Assembly (NCBI GenBank): GCA_947564735.1
Contig: CANOEC010000003.1
Coordinates: 143,432 to 207,431 of the forward strand
Source: an uncultured Lachnospiraceae bacterium
GTDB lineage: Bacteria > Bacillota > Clostridia > Lachnospirales > Lachnospiraceae
Direction: 5' to 3'
DNA: 64,000 nt
Shown: positions 1 through 8,337 of the stretch, in pieces
Position numbering within the stretch: position 1 is the first letter of the stretch
How the letters are laid out: every line of letters begins with the position of its first letter
Position numbers and translations under genes: made by a program
Notes under the pieces: generated by a model
Told to the model about the DNA's origin: nothing
Databases searched by the model: none
The model's input: only the letters and a program-made list of their open reading frames with translations

Positions 1-762
1 ATCATAATCACTGTTTTTCGTCGTGACTTCCGGATTGCCCGCCATACCGTTGGACAATACGACAAGCGTGTCATTTGTAGAAGTATCCCCATCCACAGAA
101 ATCATATTGAAGGTATCGACCACATCCTCACTTAGCGCCTCCTGCAGAAGCTCCTTGGAAATGGCGATATCCGTCGTCACAAATCCAAGCATCGTACACA
201 TATTCGGATGAATCATGCCGGAACCCTTACACATGCCGCCTATGGTAACCGTCCTGCCGCCTATCTCAATTTGAACCGCCGCCTGCTTGGATATCGTATC
301 GGTGGTCATGATTGCTTCCGCTGCAAGCGTTCCCGCCTCTGTCGTATCGCTCTTTGTTTCAACAAGCTTTTCTACTCCTGCAAGAATCCTGTCTATAGGA
401 AGCTGGCTGCCAATGACACCGGTTGACGCCACCAGAACTGCGTCCGCAGCAATCCCCAAAAGCTTTGCGGTCTGCTCCGCCGTCTGTTTACAGCACTCAT
501 AGCCCTGTTTTCCCGTCGCCGCATTGGCAATTCCCGAATTGGCAACCACTGCCTGTACATACGGCGAATGCGCCACAATTTCTCTATCCCATCTGACCGG
601 CGCCGCCTTCACCACATTGCTCGTAAAAACTCCGGCTGCCTTACAAGGCGCCTTGCTGTATACCAACGCCATATCTTTTCTATTCTGATATTTGATTGCC
701 GCCTCAATGCCTGCCGCCTCGAAGCCCTGAGCGGCAGTAACGCCTCCTTCTATTACTTTCAT
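1..762 (-). CDS. argJ: Bifunctional glutamate N-acetyltransferase / ornithine acetyltransferase, C-terminus beyond the window
   Basis: ArgJ moves the acetyl group from N-acetylornithine to glutamate, and in bifunctional forms also makes N-acetylglutamate, in cytoplasmic arginine synthesis. The 254 visible codons carry the family landmarks: VVANSGIANAATG near residue 90, ASTGVIG near 113, and the self-cleavage segment HPNMCTMLGFVTT. The nucleophile would be Thr190; the residue before it is Cys rather than the Ala seen in the best-studied enzymes. A GGAGG motif sits six bases before the chosen ATG; another ATG lies two codons upstream but directly abuts that motif. The gene runs off the left edge, so the rest of the arginine operon is probably outside. 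argG lies 2.7 kb away, divergently oriented. Confidence 0.95.
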   Translation of the reverse strand, partial: MKVIEGGVTAAQGFEAAGIEAAIKYQNRKDMALVYSKAPCKAAGVFTSNVVKAAPVRWDREIVAHSPYVQAVVANSGIANAATGKQGYECCKQTAEQTAKLLGIAADAVLVASTGVIGSQLPIDRILAGVEKLVETKSDTTEAGTLAAEAIMTTDTISKQAAVQIEIGGRTVTIGGMCKGSGMIHPNMCTMLGFVTTDIAISKELLQEALSEDVVDTFNMISVDGDTSTNDTLVVLSNGMAGNPEVTTKNSDYD

Positions 763-994
763 ACCCATCCTCCATATCAAAACCGCCTGCCAGACATAAT
801 CTATTTCTCCTGTTCTTCATCCGCAGAGCAGTTTTATCCGTATTCAGTACATAACTCAGAAATTCTAAGTCAATGTCGGATACTGACTTAAAATTTCCAC
901 ATATACTTTCCTATTTTAATACATTTGTTTCTCATTGAAAAGTCATATTTTGCAGATTTATCCACTTTCGGTATCAGTCTACCTTCGGATTAGT
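763..994. other. Leader region of argJ
   Basis: AT-rich non-coding stretch upstream of argJ. It contains an inverted repeat, TAAGTCA followed by TGACTTA with a 12-base gap, around 849-873. This could be a regulator site or part of the promoter region. No clear operator consensus was recognised, and I see no gene here. Confidence 0.3.
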
Positions 995-1612
995 TTACTC
1001 TGCGCCATCCTCAAGGTTGATATCCGGAATATCAACGTTAATCTCCGTCTCAGCCGCCATCTCCATAGGATCCGGATTTTCTCCCTTTTCCTCCTCGTCT
1101 TCCCAGAGCGAGTCATAATCCTTATGCTTCTTATCCATGTTCATCGCCGCCATGTTCTTTGCAGCCATGTAAAGCTCCATGTTAAAATCCATCAATTTCT
1201 TTTCATCCTGTGCCGGAACCCTGTCTCCGTTCCCGATACGCCTTGCAATCTCCAGACATTTCGCCATCTCCTCGCCGTAGTCCTTCATTGACTCACCCTG
1301 CTGCTTTGCCACCTCAGCGTTTGCGATGCCGACCTCCATTTCGATAACTTCATCCCTAAGCTTGATGCGCTCCTCAATCTGCTCCTTTACACTGTCAATT
1401 TTTTCCTGCAGCTGTTGTGCACGTTTCCGGTATTCCTCAGACAGTTCAATCATCACGCCGCCACTGCTTCCGTCACCGCCCAAAGACATATTACCCGCAG
1501 CGCCAAACGCCTGCGCCTCATGCTCTTCTTTCTGCTTAAGCAGTTCCCTCTGCCGCTTTCTCAAAATATCCAGCTGCTGTGTGTACGCAGCTCTTGCCTC
1601 TTTAATTTTCAT
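995..1612 (-). CDS. Conserved hypothetical coiled-coil protein
   Basis: The 205-residue product is highly charged. Residues 1-35 and about 55-125 are predicted coiled coil, with Lys/Glu/Gln-rich heptads such as KRQRELLKQKEEHEAQ, separated by a Gly/Ser-rich loop. The C-terminus is acidic and has a Met-rich segment, MAAKNMAAMNMDKKH. There is no signal peptide, membrane segment or recognisable catalytic motif. GGAAG lies about nine bases before the ATG. I do not recognise a named family; it looks like a clostridial protein of unknown function. It is followed by argJ on the same strand, with a 230-base gap. Confidence 0.7.
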   Translation of the reverse strand: MKIKEARAAYTQQLDILRKRQRELLKQKEEHEAQAFGAAGNMSLGGDGSSGGVMIELSEEYRKRAQQLQEKIDSVKEQIEERIKLRDEVIEMEVGIANAEVAKQQGESMKDYGEEMAKCLEIARRIGNGDRVPAQDEKKLMDFNMELYMAAKNMAAMNMDKKHKDYDSLWEDEEEKGENPDPMEMAAETEINVDIPDINLEDGAE

Positions 1613-1696
1613 GCCGTCACTTCCTTGCTTCTTCGTTGTTTGTTCTATAAATATATATCGGCAGAATGTTTCCGAATTTTTATTCTGATTGGAACA

Positions 1697-2143
1697 TCAT
1701 TCACGGATAAAAGCCGTAATATTCTCCGTATTTAAGGTAAAATCATAATAATTCAAATCCTCTCTCTTCGTCCACCCAATCTGCCGCCAGAATGCATTGC
1801 CGACATCGTTCGCCGTAAAAGCAATCAGCGATACTTTGTTGATTTTTTCTTTCTTCAACGCTTCCATGCAGTAGACGACCATCTCCTTGCCGATTCCCTT
1901 CAAACGATACTCTTTTGCCACGCAGACATGGTACAGACAGCCTCGTCTGCCGTCATGTCCGCACAGAATCGCCCCCACAATCCTGTCATCCTCCACTGCC
2001 ACCACACTGGTGCCCGGATTCCGTTCTAAAAAACGTACAACTCCCTCTCTGGAATCATCTATGCTCCTGATTGCGAAACCTTTGATTGTCAGCCAAAGCG
2101 CCTTAACCCCTTCGTAATCCCCGATTGTCATTGCCCTTATCAT
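1697..2143 (-). CDS. GNAT family N-acetyltransferase
   Basis: A 148-residue GNAT fold that would transfer acetyl from acetyl-CoA to an amine of unknown identity. The pyrophosphate-binding motif A is visible as CVAKEYRLKGIGKEMV, with the R/Q-x-x-G-x-G/A signature, preceded by the beta-4 strand GCLYHVCV. The C-terminal NAFWRQIGWTKRED matches the usual motif B region. A GGAG lies eight bases before the start used here; an in-frame ATG five codons upstream has no such motif. The substrate cannot be read from the sequence. Confidence 0.85.
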   Translation of the reverse strand: MIRAMTIGDYEGVKALWLTIKGFAIRSIDDSREGVVRFLERNPGTSVVAVEDDRIVGAILCGHDGRRGCLYHVCVAKEYRLKGIGKEMVVYCMEALKKEKINKVSLIAFTANDVGNAFWRQIGWTKREDLNYYDFTLNTENITAFIRE

Positions 2144-2177
2144 GCTCTGTTCTCCCATTCATTCCGTTGCCACATGG

Positions 2178-2666
2178 CTAGTACCCCAAAACTCCCTCTA
2201 AAGACTCATCATTCTCAATCCACTGTCTGACAGGAATTGCCCGATACTCATCCTCCGAATCCCTGACATAAACCGTCTCAATCCCGGCATTAATAATCAG
2301 CCTCTTACACATGCTGCAGCTGCAGGAATTTTTCACATATTCTCCCGTGCCGGCTTCCACGCCTACCAGATACAGGGAACTTCCAAGCATCTTATCTCTT
2401 GATGCACTGATGATTGCATTTGCCTCTGCATGGACGCTCCTGCACAACTCGTACCGCTCGCCTCTTGGAATCTCCATTTTGATACGGATGCATTCCCCGA
2501 TATCCGTACAGTTATTTCTCCCTCTGGGCGCCCCCACATAACCAGTGGAGATGACCTCGTCATTCTTCACAATTACCGCCCCGTAATGCCGTCTTAAACA
2601 GGTAGACCGCTGCGCCACCATCTTGGCTAAATCCAAGTAATAGTTGACTTTATCCCTTCTTTCCAT
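2178..2666 (-). CDS. dCMP deaminase family protein (ComEB-like)
   Basis: This zinc-dependent cytidine/deoxycytidylate deaminase family member of about 162 residues probably converts dCMP to dUMP for thymidylate supply. The catalytic HAEANA segment supplies the first zinc ligand and the general-base Glu. The second zinc site is CSCSMCKR, a variant of the usual PCxxC in which Pro is replaced by Ser. The substrate-side segment GAPRGRNNC is typical of dCMP deaminases. The start was chosen because GGAGG lies six bases upstream; longer in-frame starts lack one. It is followed in the same direction by the GNAT gene, so the two may be cotranscribed. Confidence 0.87.
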   Translation of the reverse strand: MERRDKVNYYLDLAKMVAQRSTCLRRHYGAVIVKNDEVISTGYVGAPRGRNNCTDIGECIRIKMEIPRGERYELCRSVHAEANAIISASRDKMLGSSLYLVGVEAGTGEYVKNSCSCSMCKRLIINAGIETVYVRDSEDEYRAIPVRQWIENDESLEGVLGY

Positions 2667-2721
2667 CTTGTCCCTCCCTATCTGATTTTGCATATACATA
2701 AATGTCATCCTTAAAATGTTG

Positions 2722-3111
2722 TCATAGCGCTTTCCTTAAATCCTCCACGTATAATTCCTGCTGTTTTTTCAAATATAATTTTACAAAAGGCTTCATGATA
2801 TTTTTCTTTGCTGTTACTTCTTCGGTGAAATCAACTTCCGTGCTTCCGCCCTTTTCCATAAAAACACCTGTCCAATGACCTTTCATATTACGATTTTCCA
2901 TATCAAATTCCCAACGCTTATAGGGTTCTGTTACGGTAATTGTAAATGTCGTTGGAAAACCGTCTTTTGTGTACTCTGTAAATTGTTTTTCATTTATAAT
3001 TTCGATTTTACTTAAGTCACTGCGCCATAAATAATTTTTGAGGGAGGTTACAACTTCCCACACTCGATGAATATCACTTTGAAAAACAGCTTTTATAGTT
3101 GAAACAGCCAT
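2722..3111 (-). CDS. SRPBCC (START-like) domain protein
   Basis: A single-domain protein of 129 residues with the helix-grip fold pattern. It has an N-terminal strand STIKAVFQSDIHRVWEVVTSL, strands in the middle (FTITVTEPYKRWEFDME; GSTEVDFTEEVTAK), and a long C-terminal helix ending KKQQELYVEDLRKAL. Such proteins bind hydrophobic ligands or act as polyketide-cyclase-like enzymes, but the ligand is unknown. A strong GAGGAGG motif precedes the ATG. It lies 55 bases upstream of the dCMP deaminase and may head that small operon. Confidence 0.75.
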   Translation of the reverse strand: MAVSTIKAVFQSDIHRVWEVVTSLKNYLWRSDLSKIEIINEKQFTEYTKDGFPTTFTITVTEPYKRWEFDMENRNMKGHWTGVFMEKGGSTEVDFTEEVTAKKNIMKPFVKLYLKKQQELYVEDLRKAL

Positions 3112-3260
3112 ATCCTGTCCTCCTCATAAACGGAAATTACTCCGACACTTTACTATACCACGCCCTCTAACCGTGCGCAAATGCATCTGCGCTTTTCCAT
3201 GTTTGCATAATAATACGATATTTTTACATAATATTCAAGTCTTTTTTGTTTTTATACACT

Positions 3261-3296
3261 ATTTATTAAAATATTCATATGATTATGCATAAATTT
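3261..3296. promoter_or_regulatory. Possible ArgR operator (ARG boxes) upstream of argG
   Basis: Two adjacent imperfect AT palindromes resemble ARG boxes. Read on the minus strand, the first is TATGAATATTTTAATAAA, which carries the TGAAT half-site. The second is built around ATTATGCATAA. They sit just upstream of the argG -35 element, where an arginine repressor would be expected. The AT-rich background makes chance matches likely, so this is tentative. Confidence 0.3.
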
Positions 3297-3300
3297 ACAC

Positions 3301-3329
3301 TTGCATTCTGTATCAACTTGTTGTATATT
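3301..3329 (+). promoter_or_regulatory. Sigma-A-type promoter of argG
   Basis: TTGCAT and TATATT are separated by exactly 17 bases and match the housekeeping -35 and -10 consensus at most positions. The predicted transcription start would give an untranslated leader of about 80 bases before argG. No competing promoter of similar quality was seen nearby. Confidence 0.65.
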
Positions 3330-3415
3330 AACTTAGGAACAAATGTGTCGGAAAGTTGTTTTCCTATATAAATGCAACACATAAAACTTATCATTTACAA
3401 AAAGGAGATTCTATT

Positions 3416-4639
3416 ATGAAAGAAAAAGTAGTTCTTGCTTACTCAGGCGGACTCGACACGACCGTTATCATCCCTTGGTTAAAAGAAAATTTTGACTACG
3501 AAGTTATCTGCGTGTGCGGTAACTGCGGACAGGCGGAAGAACTTGACGGTCTCGAAGAAAGAGCTTTATCAAGCGGCGCATCCAAACTCTATATTGAAGA
3601 TCTGACAGATGAGTTCTGTGATGATTTCATCATGCCCTGCGTCAAGGCGCACGCTGTTTACGAAAATAAATATCTGCTCGGTACATCCATGGCAAGACCT
3701 GTCATTGCCAAGAAATTAGTTGAAATTGCCCGCAAGGAAGGCGCTACTGCAATCTGCCACGGCGCTACCGGCAAGGGTAACGACCAGATTCGTTTTGAGC
3801 TTGGCATCAAAGCCCTAGCACCCGACTTAAAAATCATTGCTGCTTGGAGAAATGAGAAATGGACGTTAAATTCCCGTGAGGAAGAAATTGAATACTGCCG
3901 TAAACATGGCATCAACCTCCCCTTCTCCGCAGACTCCAGCTACAGCCGTGACCGCAACTTATGGCATATCAGCCATGAAGGTCTGGAACTGGAAGACCCT
4001 GCCAACGAGCCTAACTACGAACATTTGTTAGTTCTGGGCACCACACCCGAAAAGGCTCCCGAAGAAGGCGAATATGTGACTATGACATTTGAAAAAGGCG
4101 TTCCTACCTCCGTCAACGGCAAGCAGATGAAAGTATCGGAAATCATTGCTACCTTAAATAAACTGGGCGGAAAACATGGCATCGGTATTGTAGACATCGT
4201 AGAAAACCGTGTCGTAGGTATGAAATCCCGCGGTGTGTATGAGACCCCCGGCGGAACAATCCTCTACGAAGCGCACCAGCAGCTTGAGGAACTGATTCTT
4301 GACCGCGACACCTACGCGCTCAAAGCTGATATGGGCAACAAATTTGCACAAATCGTATACGAGGGCAAATGGTTTACACCCCTTCGCGAAGCAGTGCAGG
4401 CATTCATCGAGTCCACACAGCAGTATGTGACCGGCGAAGTGAAATTCAAACTGTACAAAGGCAATATCATCAAAGCCGGAACCACTTCTCCGTACACACT
4501 CTACAACGAAAGCATCGCTTCCTTCACCACAGGCGATATGTACGACCATCACGATGCAGAAGGCTTCATCAATCTGTTTGGATTGTCCTGCAAAGTTCGC
4601 GCCATGAAAATGCAGGAGAACGGTGTGAAACTGATTTAA
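3416..4639 (+). CDS. argG: Argininosuccinate synthase
   Basis: ArgG joins citrulline and aspartate, using ATP, to form argininosuccinate, the penultimate step of arginine synthesis. The 407-residue length is normal. The PP-loop AYSGGLDTT is at residues 8-16. The citrulline/aspartate-binding [13 protein letters not shown], the segment [16 protein letters not shown] and the C-terminal tetramerisation helix region are all present. AAAGGAGA lies eight bases before the chosen ATG; an in-frame upstream start exists but has no ribosome-binding site. It is monocistronic, bounded by its own promoter and a strong terminator. Confidence 0.97.
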   Translation: MKEKVVLAYSGGLDTTVIIPWLKENFDYEVICVCGNCGQAEELDGLEERALSSGASKLYIEDLTDEFCDDFIMPCVKAHAVYENKYLLGTSMARPVIAKKLVEIARKEGATAICHGATGKGNDQIRFELGIKALAPDLKIIAAWRNEKWTLNSREEEIEYCRKHGINLPFSADSSYSRDRNLWHISHEGLELEDPANEPNYEHLLVLGTTPEKAPEEGEYVTMTFEKGVPTSVNGKQMKVSEIIATLNKLGGKHGIGIVDIVENRVVGMKSRGVYETPGGTILYEAHQQLEELILDRDTYALKADMGNKFAQIVYEGKWFTPLREAVQAFIESTQQYVTGEVKFKLYKGNIIKAGTTSPYTLYNESIASFTTGDMYDHHDAEGFINLFGLSCKVRAMKMQENGVKLI

Positions 4640-4705
4640 GCAGATTGCACTTTATTGTAAATACACGATTGTTATAATTCTTGTATCTATTTTAAGGAAC
4701 ATATA

Positions 4706-4756
4706 AACAACCTCCGATAAAAAATTGAAAACTTCAATAATCGGAGGTTGTTTTTT
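4706..4756 (+). terminator. Rho-independent terminator of argG
   Basis: A 13-base-pair perfect stem (AACAACCTCCGAT with ATCGGAGGTTGTT) has an A-rich 21-base loop and is followed by a T run. It starts 66 bases after the argG stop codon. Confidence 0.9.
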
Positions 4757-5022
4757 ATGAAAAGTATTATAACCTTAAGGCATCGCAGCCGTCCCATCCA
4801 GTTCTAATAGCCTGCTATGGTATACTTTGCACATTTAGAGGTATACTTTGCATTTCCTTAATTTTTATAGATTTTTCCTATGTTTTTTCACATTTATTTC
4901 ATATTCTTTTCCCAAACCAGCCTTTTTTTTTCCGATTTCATGTGATATGCTAATATCATATTTAGTCAATACATTTCACTAACATCGTATGATATCACAT
5001 AAAAAGGGACACTCTTATTCTT

Positions 5023-5316
5023 ATGAACACAATTACATTAATCATCATATATTTTGTTGCTATCAATTTCATAAGCTTCATTATGATGGGCGTAGATAAA
5101 TACAAAGCCCGCAAACGCGCATGGCGTATTCCGGAATCCACCCTGTTTGTGCTTGCCATCATCGGCGGCAGTATTGGTTCTATTGCGGGTATGCACCTGT
5201 TTCACCATAAAACAAGGCATTGGTATTTTCTGTATGGAATGCCAGCCATCCTAGTGATACAGCTTCTGATTGTTATTGCACTGGCAACCTCACCGATTGA
5301 ATTTTTGATTATGTAA
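5023..5316 (+). CDS. DUF1294 family membrane protein
   Basis: The 97-residue integral membrane protein has hydrophobic segments at about residues 3-22, 40-58 and 72-95. It carries the DUF1294 signature: FIMMGVDKYKARKRAWRIPE, then LFVLAIIGGSIGSIAGM and the His-rich FHHKTRHWYF. The function of the family is unknown. A weak GGGA motif precedes the ATG. It stands alone between the argG terminator and a hairpin/tandem-repeat tract that begins at its stop codon. Confidence 0.85.
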   Translation: MNTITLIIIYFVAINFISFIMMGVDKYKARKRAWRIPESTLFVLAIIGGSIGSIAGMHLFHHKTRHWYFLYGMPAILVIQLLIVIALATSPIEFLIM

Positions 5317-5319
5317 AAA

Positions 5320-5417
5320 AACGAGCTTCGCTCGTTTGCGAGCTTCGCTCAATTGCGAGATTTGCTCAATTGCGAGATTTGCTCAATTGCGAGATTTGCT
5401 CAATTGCGAGATTTGCT
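5320..5417. repeat. Compact hairpin followed by a 17-bp tandem array
   Basis: The tract starts with a near-perfect palindrome, AACGAGC-TTC-GCTCGTT, right after the DUF1294 stop codon, which could act as a terminator. A GCGAGCTTCGCTC variant follows. Then come four exact copies of the 17-mer CAATTGCGAGATTTGCT, beginning at 5350, 5367, 5384 and 5401. Each copy keeps a short GAG/CTC inverted pair, so the array looks like degenerate multiplied copies of the first hairpin. Confidence 0.9.
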
Positions 5418-5454
5418 TCGCGAACTCGTGCATAAACAGAGTAATTTCCTATAT

Positions 5455-5692
5455 GGATGATGTCGGGTGACAAAAGGCGCTCTGCATCCAAGAGGCAAAA
5501 TTATATGTGCAAAAAAAGACGACAACTGTGCACATGTGACATTCGCAAAAGTCAGACAGACAACTATCCTGCCTCCCATGCGTGGTCCCTCCACACAGAT
5601 TGCCGACTTTGACATTTCTTCCCGATTTTGGAACATTTTTATCAATCGTCACTTCTCAAAAAACACCGGAAGATACCATGACCCATGCATAC
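5455..5692. repeat. Diverged partial copy of the dispersed GATGATGTTGGGG element
   Basis: GATGATGTCGGGTGACAAAA and the following GGCGCTCTG closely match the left terminus of the 313-bp inverted-repeat element at 38001-38313. No matching right terminus was found before the degV-family gene, so the copy is partial or decayed. The rest of this 240-base stretch has no convincing gene; open frames here are not conserved-looking and lack ribosome-binding sites. Confidence 0.5.
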
Positions 5693-6529
5693 TTACAGTG
5701 TGACGATAATTCCGCCGTCATTGGCATACATCGTGCTGACGCCTGCCGTATCCATAATCACGACATTCTTGAAAACCGCTCTCTTTTCCATTAAGGAGCG
5801 CATGTACTGTGCCCTCTCAAGACAGTTACAATGCGTAATCATAAGGGTTCTTTTTTCGGTCTGATGAACATCTGCTACCAGACAGTCCGCCATCTTTGCA
5901 AGTGCTTTGTTGATGCCAATCGCCTGACTTTTCTGTTCGATAACGCCCAGATTTCCTACCATAACAGGCTTAATACTGAGTGTGGACGCCACCAGTGCTT
6001 TAACGCCGGTAAGCCGTCCGTTCTTGCGGAGTGTCTCCAGATTATCCAGTACAAAATAAGTGCGCATCTTACGCTTGAAAACTTCTATCTTCTCTACTGT
6101 CTCTTCAAAAGATAACCCTGCTTCTTTGTATCGCATGATTCTTATTGCAAGCTGAGTTTCTCCACAGCTTGCAGATTCCGAATCCACCACATGAATCTTC
6201 TTTTCCCCATACTTCTCACAATACAGATTCTTGCCGAGTTCTGCGCTGTTGTAGCTGCCGCTTAAGTGGGACGACAATGTAACCACATAGACTTCATCCG
6301 CCTCACACTGATATGCCTCCATAAATTTCTCCGGCGAAGGGCAGGATGATTTGGGACACTGCGGACATGCCGCCACTTTTTCCAAAAATTCCTTCTGGTT
6401 AAACGTTGCATCATCCCAGATAAGCTCCTCATTCACTTCCAGCCCAAGCGGAATAATCTGGAATCTTTCATCCCTTTTTAGCTTTGCCGGCAATTCACAA
6501 CAACTGTCTACTACAATTTTATAACTCAT
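5693..6529 (-). CDS. DegV family (fatty-acid-binding) protein
   Basis: The 278-residue DegV-type protein is related to FakB, which presents fatty acids to a kinase for phospholipid synthesis. Visible family features are the N-terminal KIVVDSCCELP, the lipid head-group loop SSHLSGSYNSA, VVDSESASCG, and NLETLRKNGRLTG in the second domain. It is cytoplasmic, with no signal peptide. A perfect GGAGG lies four bases before the chosen ATG; a longer start upstream is less well placed. The bound ligand and any FakA partner cannot be inferred here. Confidence 0.88.
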   Translation of the reverse strand: MSYKIVVDSCCELPAKLKRDERFQIIPLGLEVNEELIWDDATFNQKEFLEKVAACPQCPKSSCPSPEKFMEAYQCEADEVYVVTLSSHLSGSYNSAELGKNLYCEKYGEKKIHVVDSESASCGETQLAIRIMRYKEAGLSFEETVEKIEVFKRKMRTYFVLDNLETLRKNGRLTGVKALVASTLSIKPVMVGNLGVIEQKSQAIGINKALAKMADCLVADVHQTEKRTLMITHCNCLERAQYMRSLMEKRAVFKNVVIMDTAGVSTMYANDGGIIVTL

Positions 6530-6646
6530 AAAGCCTCCATTACCATTCAACATAGTTTTCGTTACCACTTATGATAACATGTTTTTCTATGTATTGCAAA
6601 TAGAAAAGATACATCTTTCTTTTTTCCTGACACCTATGATATACTA

Positions 6647-6670
6647 GACGCAAGCCCCGCGGCTTGCGTC
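6647..6670 (+). promoter_or_regulatory. Perfect 10-bp hairpin in the leader of the DUF5721 gene
   Basis: GACGCAAGCC and GGCTTGCGTC form a perfect stem with a four-base CCGC loop, lying about 40 bases before the downstream start codon. A TATGATATACT stretch just upstream could supply a -10 element. The stem could be an operator or an RNA 5-prime stabiliser. No T run follows, so it is not a normal terminator. Confidence 0.5.
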
Positions 6671-6712
6671 ACAAGAATTATTAAAACACCCTATTCCGGA
6701 ATGGAGCATATT

Positions 6713-7216
6713 ATGATTTCACTGAAAATAACGAACGTTAAACATTTCATGGGCAGGCTGCTTGGCAGCGATGACTTTGATTCCTTTTTACTGGAAGAAG
6801 CGACAGTCAGCACATACAACACCTTTCAAATAGATGGACATATGAACAGAGAGTTCTATACGACAGAAGAATGGGAGGATGAGACGATTCACCCCTATGA
6901 TTTTTCCATGTGGAAAAATATGCGCCCAATCTGTTTTGACTTAATCAAAGGTACACACACACCTTCCGCATTCCGGTTTGTGCTGCATCTGATTCCCCAA
7001 TATGTGCAGCCTATCCTGTCAAAAGGCGATACAGCCATAACATCGCAGCAGATAAAGGCTTTTGTCTTAAACATAAAATACGACGGCACCGTTCTCACCC
7101 TCGTGACCGGCACCGCCTTTCATACCTTTCTTATGGATAAAACCCCCGACGCCTTGTGGGATCAGACGCTCAGGCAATTCCTCGACAAAAAGGGAATCTC
7201 TTACGAAGAACTGTGA
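6713..7216 (+). CDS. DUF5721-like conserved protein of unknown function
   Basis: The 167-residue soluble protein begins MISLKITNVKHFMGRLLGSD, continues FDSFLLEEATVSTYNTFQID, and ends with an acidic tail. This pattern matches a clostridial family I recognise as DUF5721, of unknown function. No catalytic motif or membrane segment is visible. GGAG is seven bases before the chosen start; an ATG four codons earlier overlaps that motif and is less likely. The gene is convergent with the following membrane-protein operon. Confidence 0.7.
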   Translation: MISLKITNVKHFMGRLLGSDDFDSFLLEEATVSTYNTFQIDGHMNREFYTTEEWEDETIHPYDFSMWKNMRPICFDLIKGTHTPSAFRFVLHLIPQYVQPILSKGDTAITSQQIKAFVLNIKYDGTVLTLVTGTAFHTFLMDKTPDALWDQTLRQFLDKKGISYEEL

Positions 7217-7230
7217 TAAAACCCGGCTTA

Positions 7231-7668
7231 TTAGAAAAACCACATCGCTTCGTATCCCATCTTGTAAGCATAGGCAAGCTCATAATCAATTGCCGCCATA
7301 ATCATTGCGAAGAATAACATGACTCCCAGCATAATCACCGCCGGAAAATCATACACGATCTTCCATTCCTTCCTCCTGCACTTATAATTCTCCACCAATA
7401 TCTCACTCCCCAGCAGAATAAAGATTACAGGCCAGCATCTAAAGATGACGCTGTATCTTACCATCGGCACAAAGATATGCACCAAGAAAAGTATCCCATA
7501 GCATACCAGCGTAATCCCAAAGGTCACGGAGCCGACTCTGCGGGTCTGTATATCCTTCATCTCTTTCTCGTGGCTGACGTGCATTTTCTGACCTGCACCT
7601 GTCTCCTGCCTTGTATCTTCTATCTGGATCCTATCCATCCCTTGATTGTATTCTGCATTCTGTTCCAT
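7231..7668 (-). CDS. LiaI/LiaF-like transmembrane-region protein
   Basis: The 145-residue product has a hydrophilic, charged N-terminus of about 45 residues. Three membrane segments follow: VGSVTFGITLVCYGILFL, then VIFRCWPVIFILLGSEILV, and VIMLGVMLFFAMIMAAI. The W-P-x(4)-L-G pattern in the second helix is typical of the LiaI-LiaF-like membrane region found in envelope-stress proteins. GGAGG lies eight bases before the ATG. It is the last gene of the ECF sigma operon and probably acts in the membrane in the same response. Confidence 0.65.
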   Translation of the reverse strand: MEQNAEYNQGMDRIQIEDTRQETGAGQKMHVSHEKEMKDIQTRRVGSVTFGITLVCYGILFLVHIFVPMVRYSVIFRCWPVIFILLGSEILVENYKCRRKEWKIVYDFPAVIMLGVMLFFAMIMAAIDYELAYAYKMGYEAMWFF

Positions 7669-7707
7669 GTAAACATCCTCCCTCCAATGCGCCTGTTATT
7701 GGTTACG

Positions 7708-8319
7708 TTATCTGTCTGACTCCATATCATGTTCCTGTTCTCCACCCGGTTCAATCCAGCGTTCCGGCTGTCTGTCCAGTTCATCATAACCAGCCTCCGT
7801 TTTCCTGCCGCGAATCATGATGATTCCGCCCCAGATAATAGCAATACCGACCACAAACCGCGGTAAAGTATCTCTCACAAAGTAGTGAATCTGGCGTAAG
7901 ATATCATTATCCCATCCGAAAATATCACACAGAATATCAAATACTGCCTGCCACAGCATTGCTATACCGATTAAGATAAAGATTGCCGCCATACCCTTTT
8001 TCCTACTCCCTGACAACTTAGCGCCAATTTTCCCGATGCTGTCCCATTCATCCAACCCGAAAAAGAATCTATCCTCAATTGCATGAAACGTCTGATCGTC
8101 TAAACCCGACAGATTATTCGCATGGAAAAAGCTGTAAAACCACATGGCGATCGGAAAAACCGACAACGCGCCAATATTCGTAAGCGCTGCAATTGCAATC
8201 AAGCACATAAACCCCAGCATGAGACTGACTCCCATCTTCATAAATCCCAGATACATCTCGCCTGCCCCCGGTACAAGCGACCACACAAATGACCAAAACC
8301 TGCTCTTTTTTCTCTGCAT
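7708..8319 (-). CDS. Multi-pass membrane protein of the ECF operon
   Basis: The product of about 203 residues begins with FWSFVWSLVPGAGEMYLGFM, a pattern like the TM2/pilus-retraction-free small membrane domains that pair with LiaI-LiaF-like proteins. Membrane segments lie near residues 8-28, 35-60, 110-135 and 150-170, with a loop between the second and third. GGAGG eight bases before the chosen ATG favours this start over one five codons upstream. The gene sits between the anti-sigma candidate and the LiaF-like gene. The function is unknown, but context suggests envelope stress. Confidence 0.65.
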   Translation of the reverse strand: MQRKKSRFWSFVWSLVPGAGEMYLGFMKMGVSLMLGFMCLIAIAALTNIGALSVFPIAMWFYSFFHANNLSGLDDQTFHAIEDRFFFGLDEWDSIGKIGAKLSGSRKKGMAAIFILIGIAMLWQAVFDILCDIFGWDNDILRQIHYFVRDTLPRFVVGIAIIWGGIIMIRGRKTEAGYDELDRQPERWIEPGGEQEHDMESDR

Positions 8320-8337
8320 TTTATTTTCCTCCATCTT

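Noticed and set aside
4154-4552. Minus-strand frame of 132 codons within argG
   Set aside because: It is a shadow of a well-supported enzyme gene and has no homology pattern or ribosome-binding site.
5350-5417. CRISPR array
   Set aside because: The 17-bp units are directly adjacent without spacers, and no cas genes are present.
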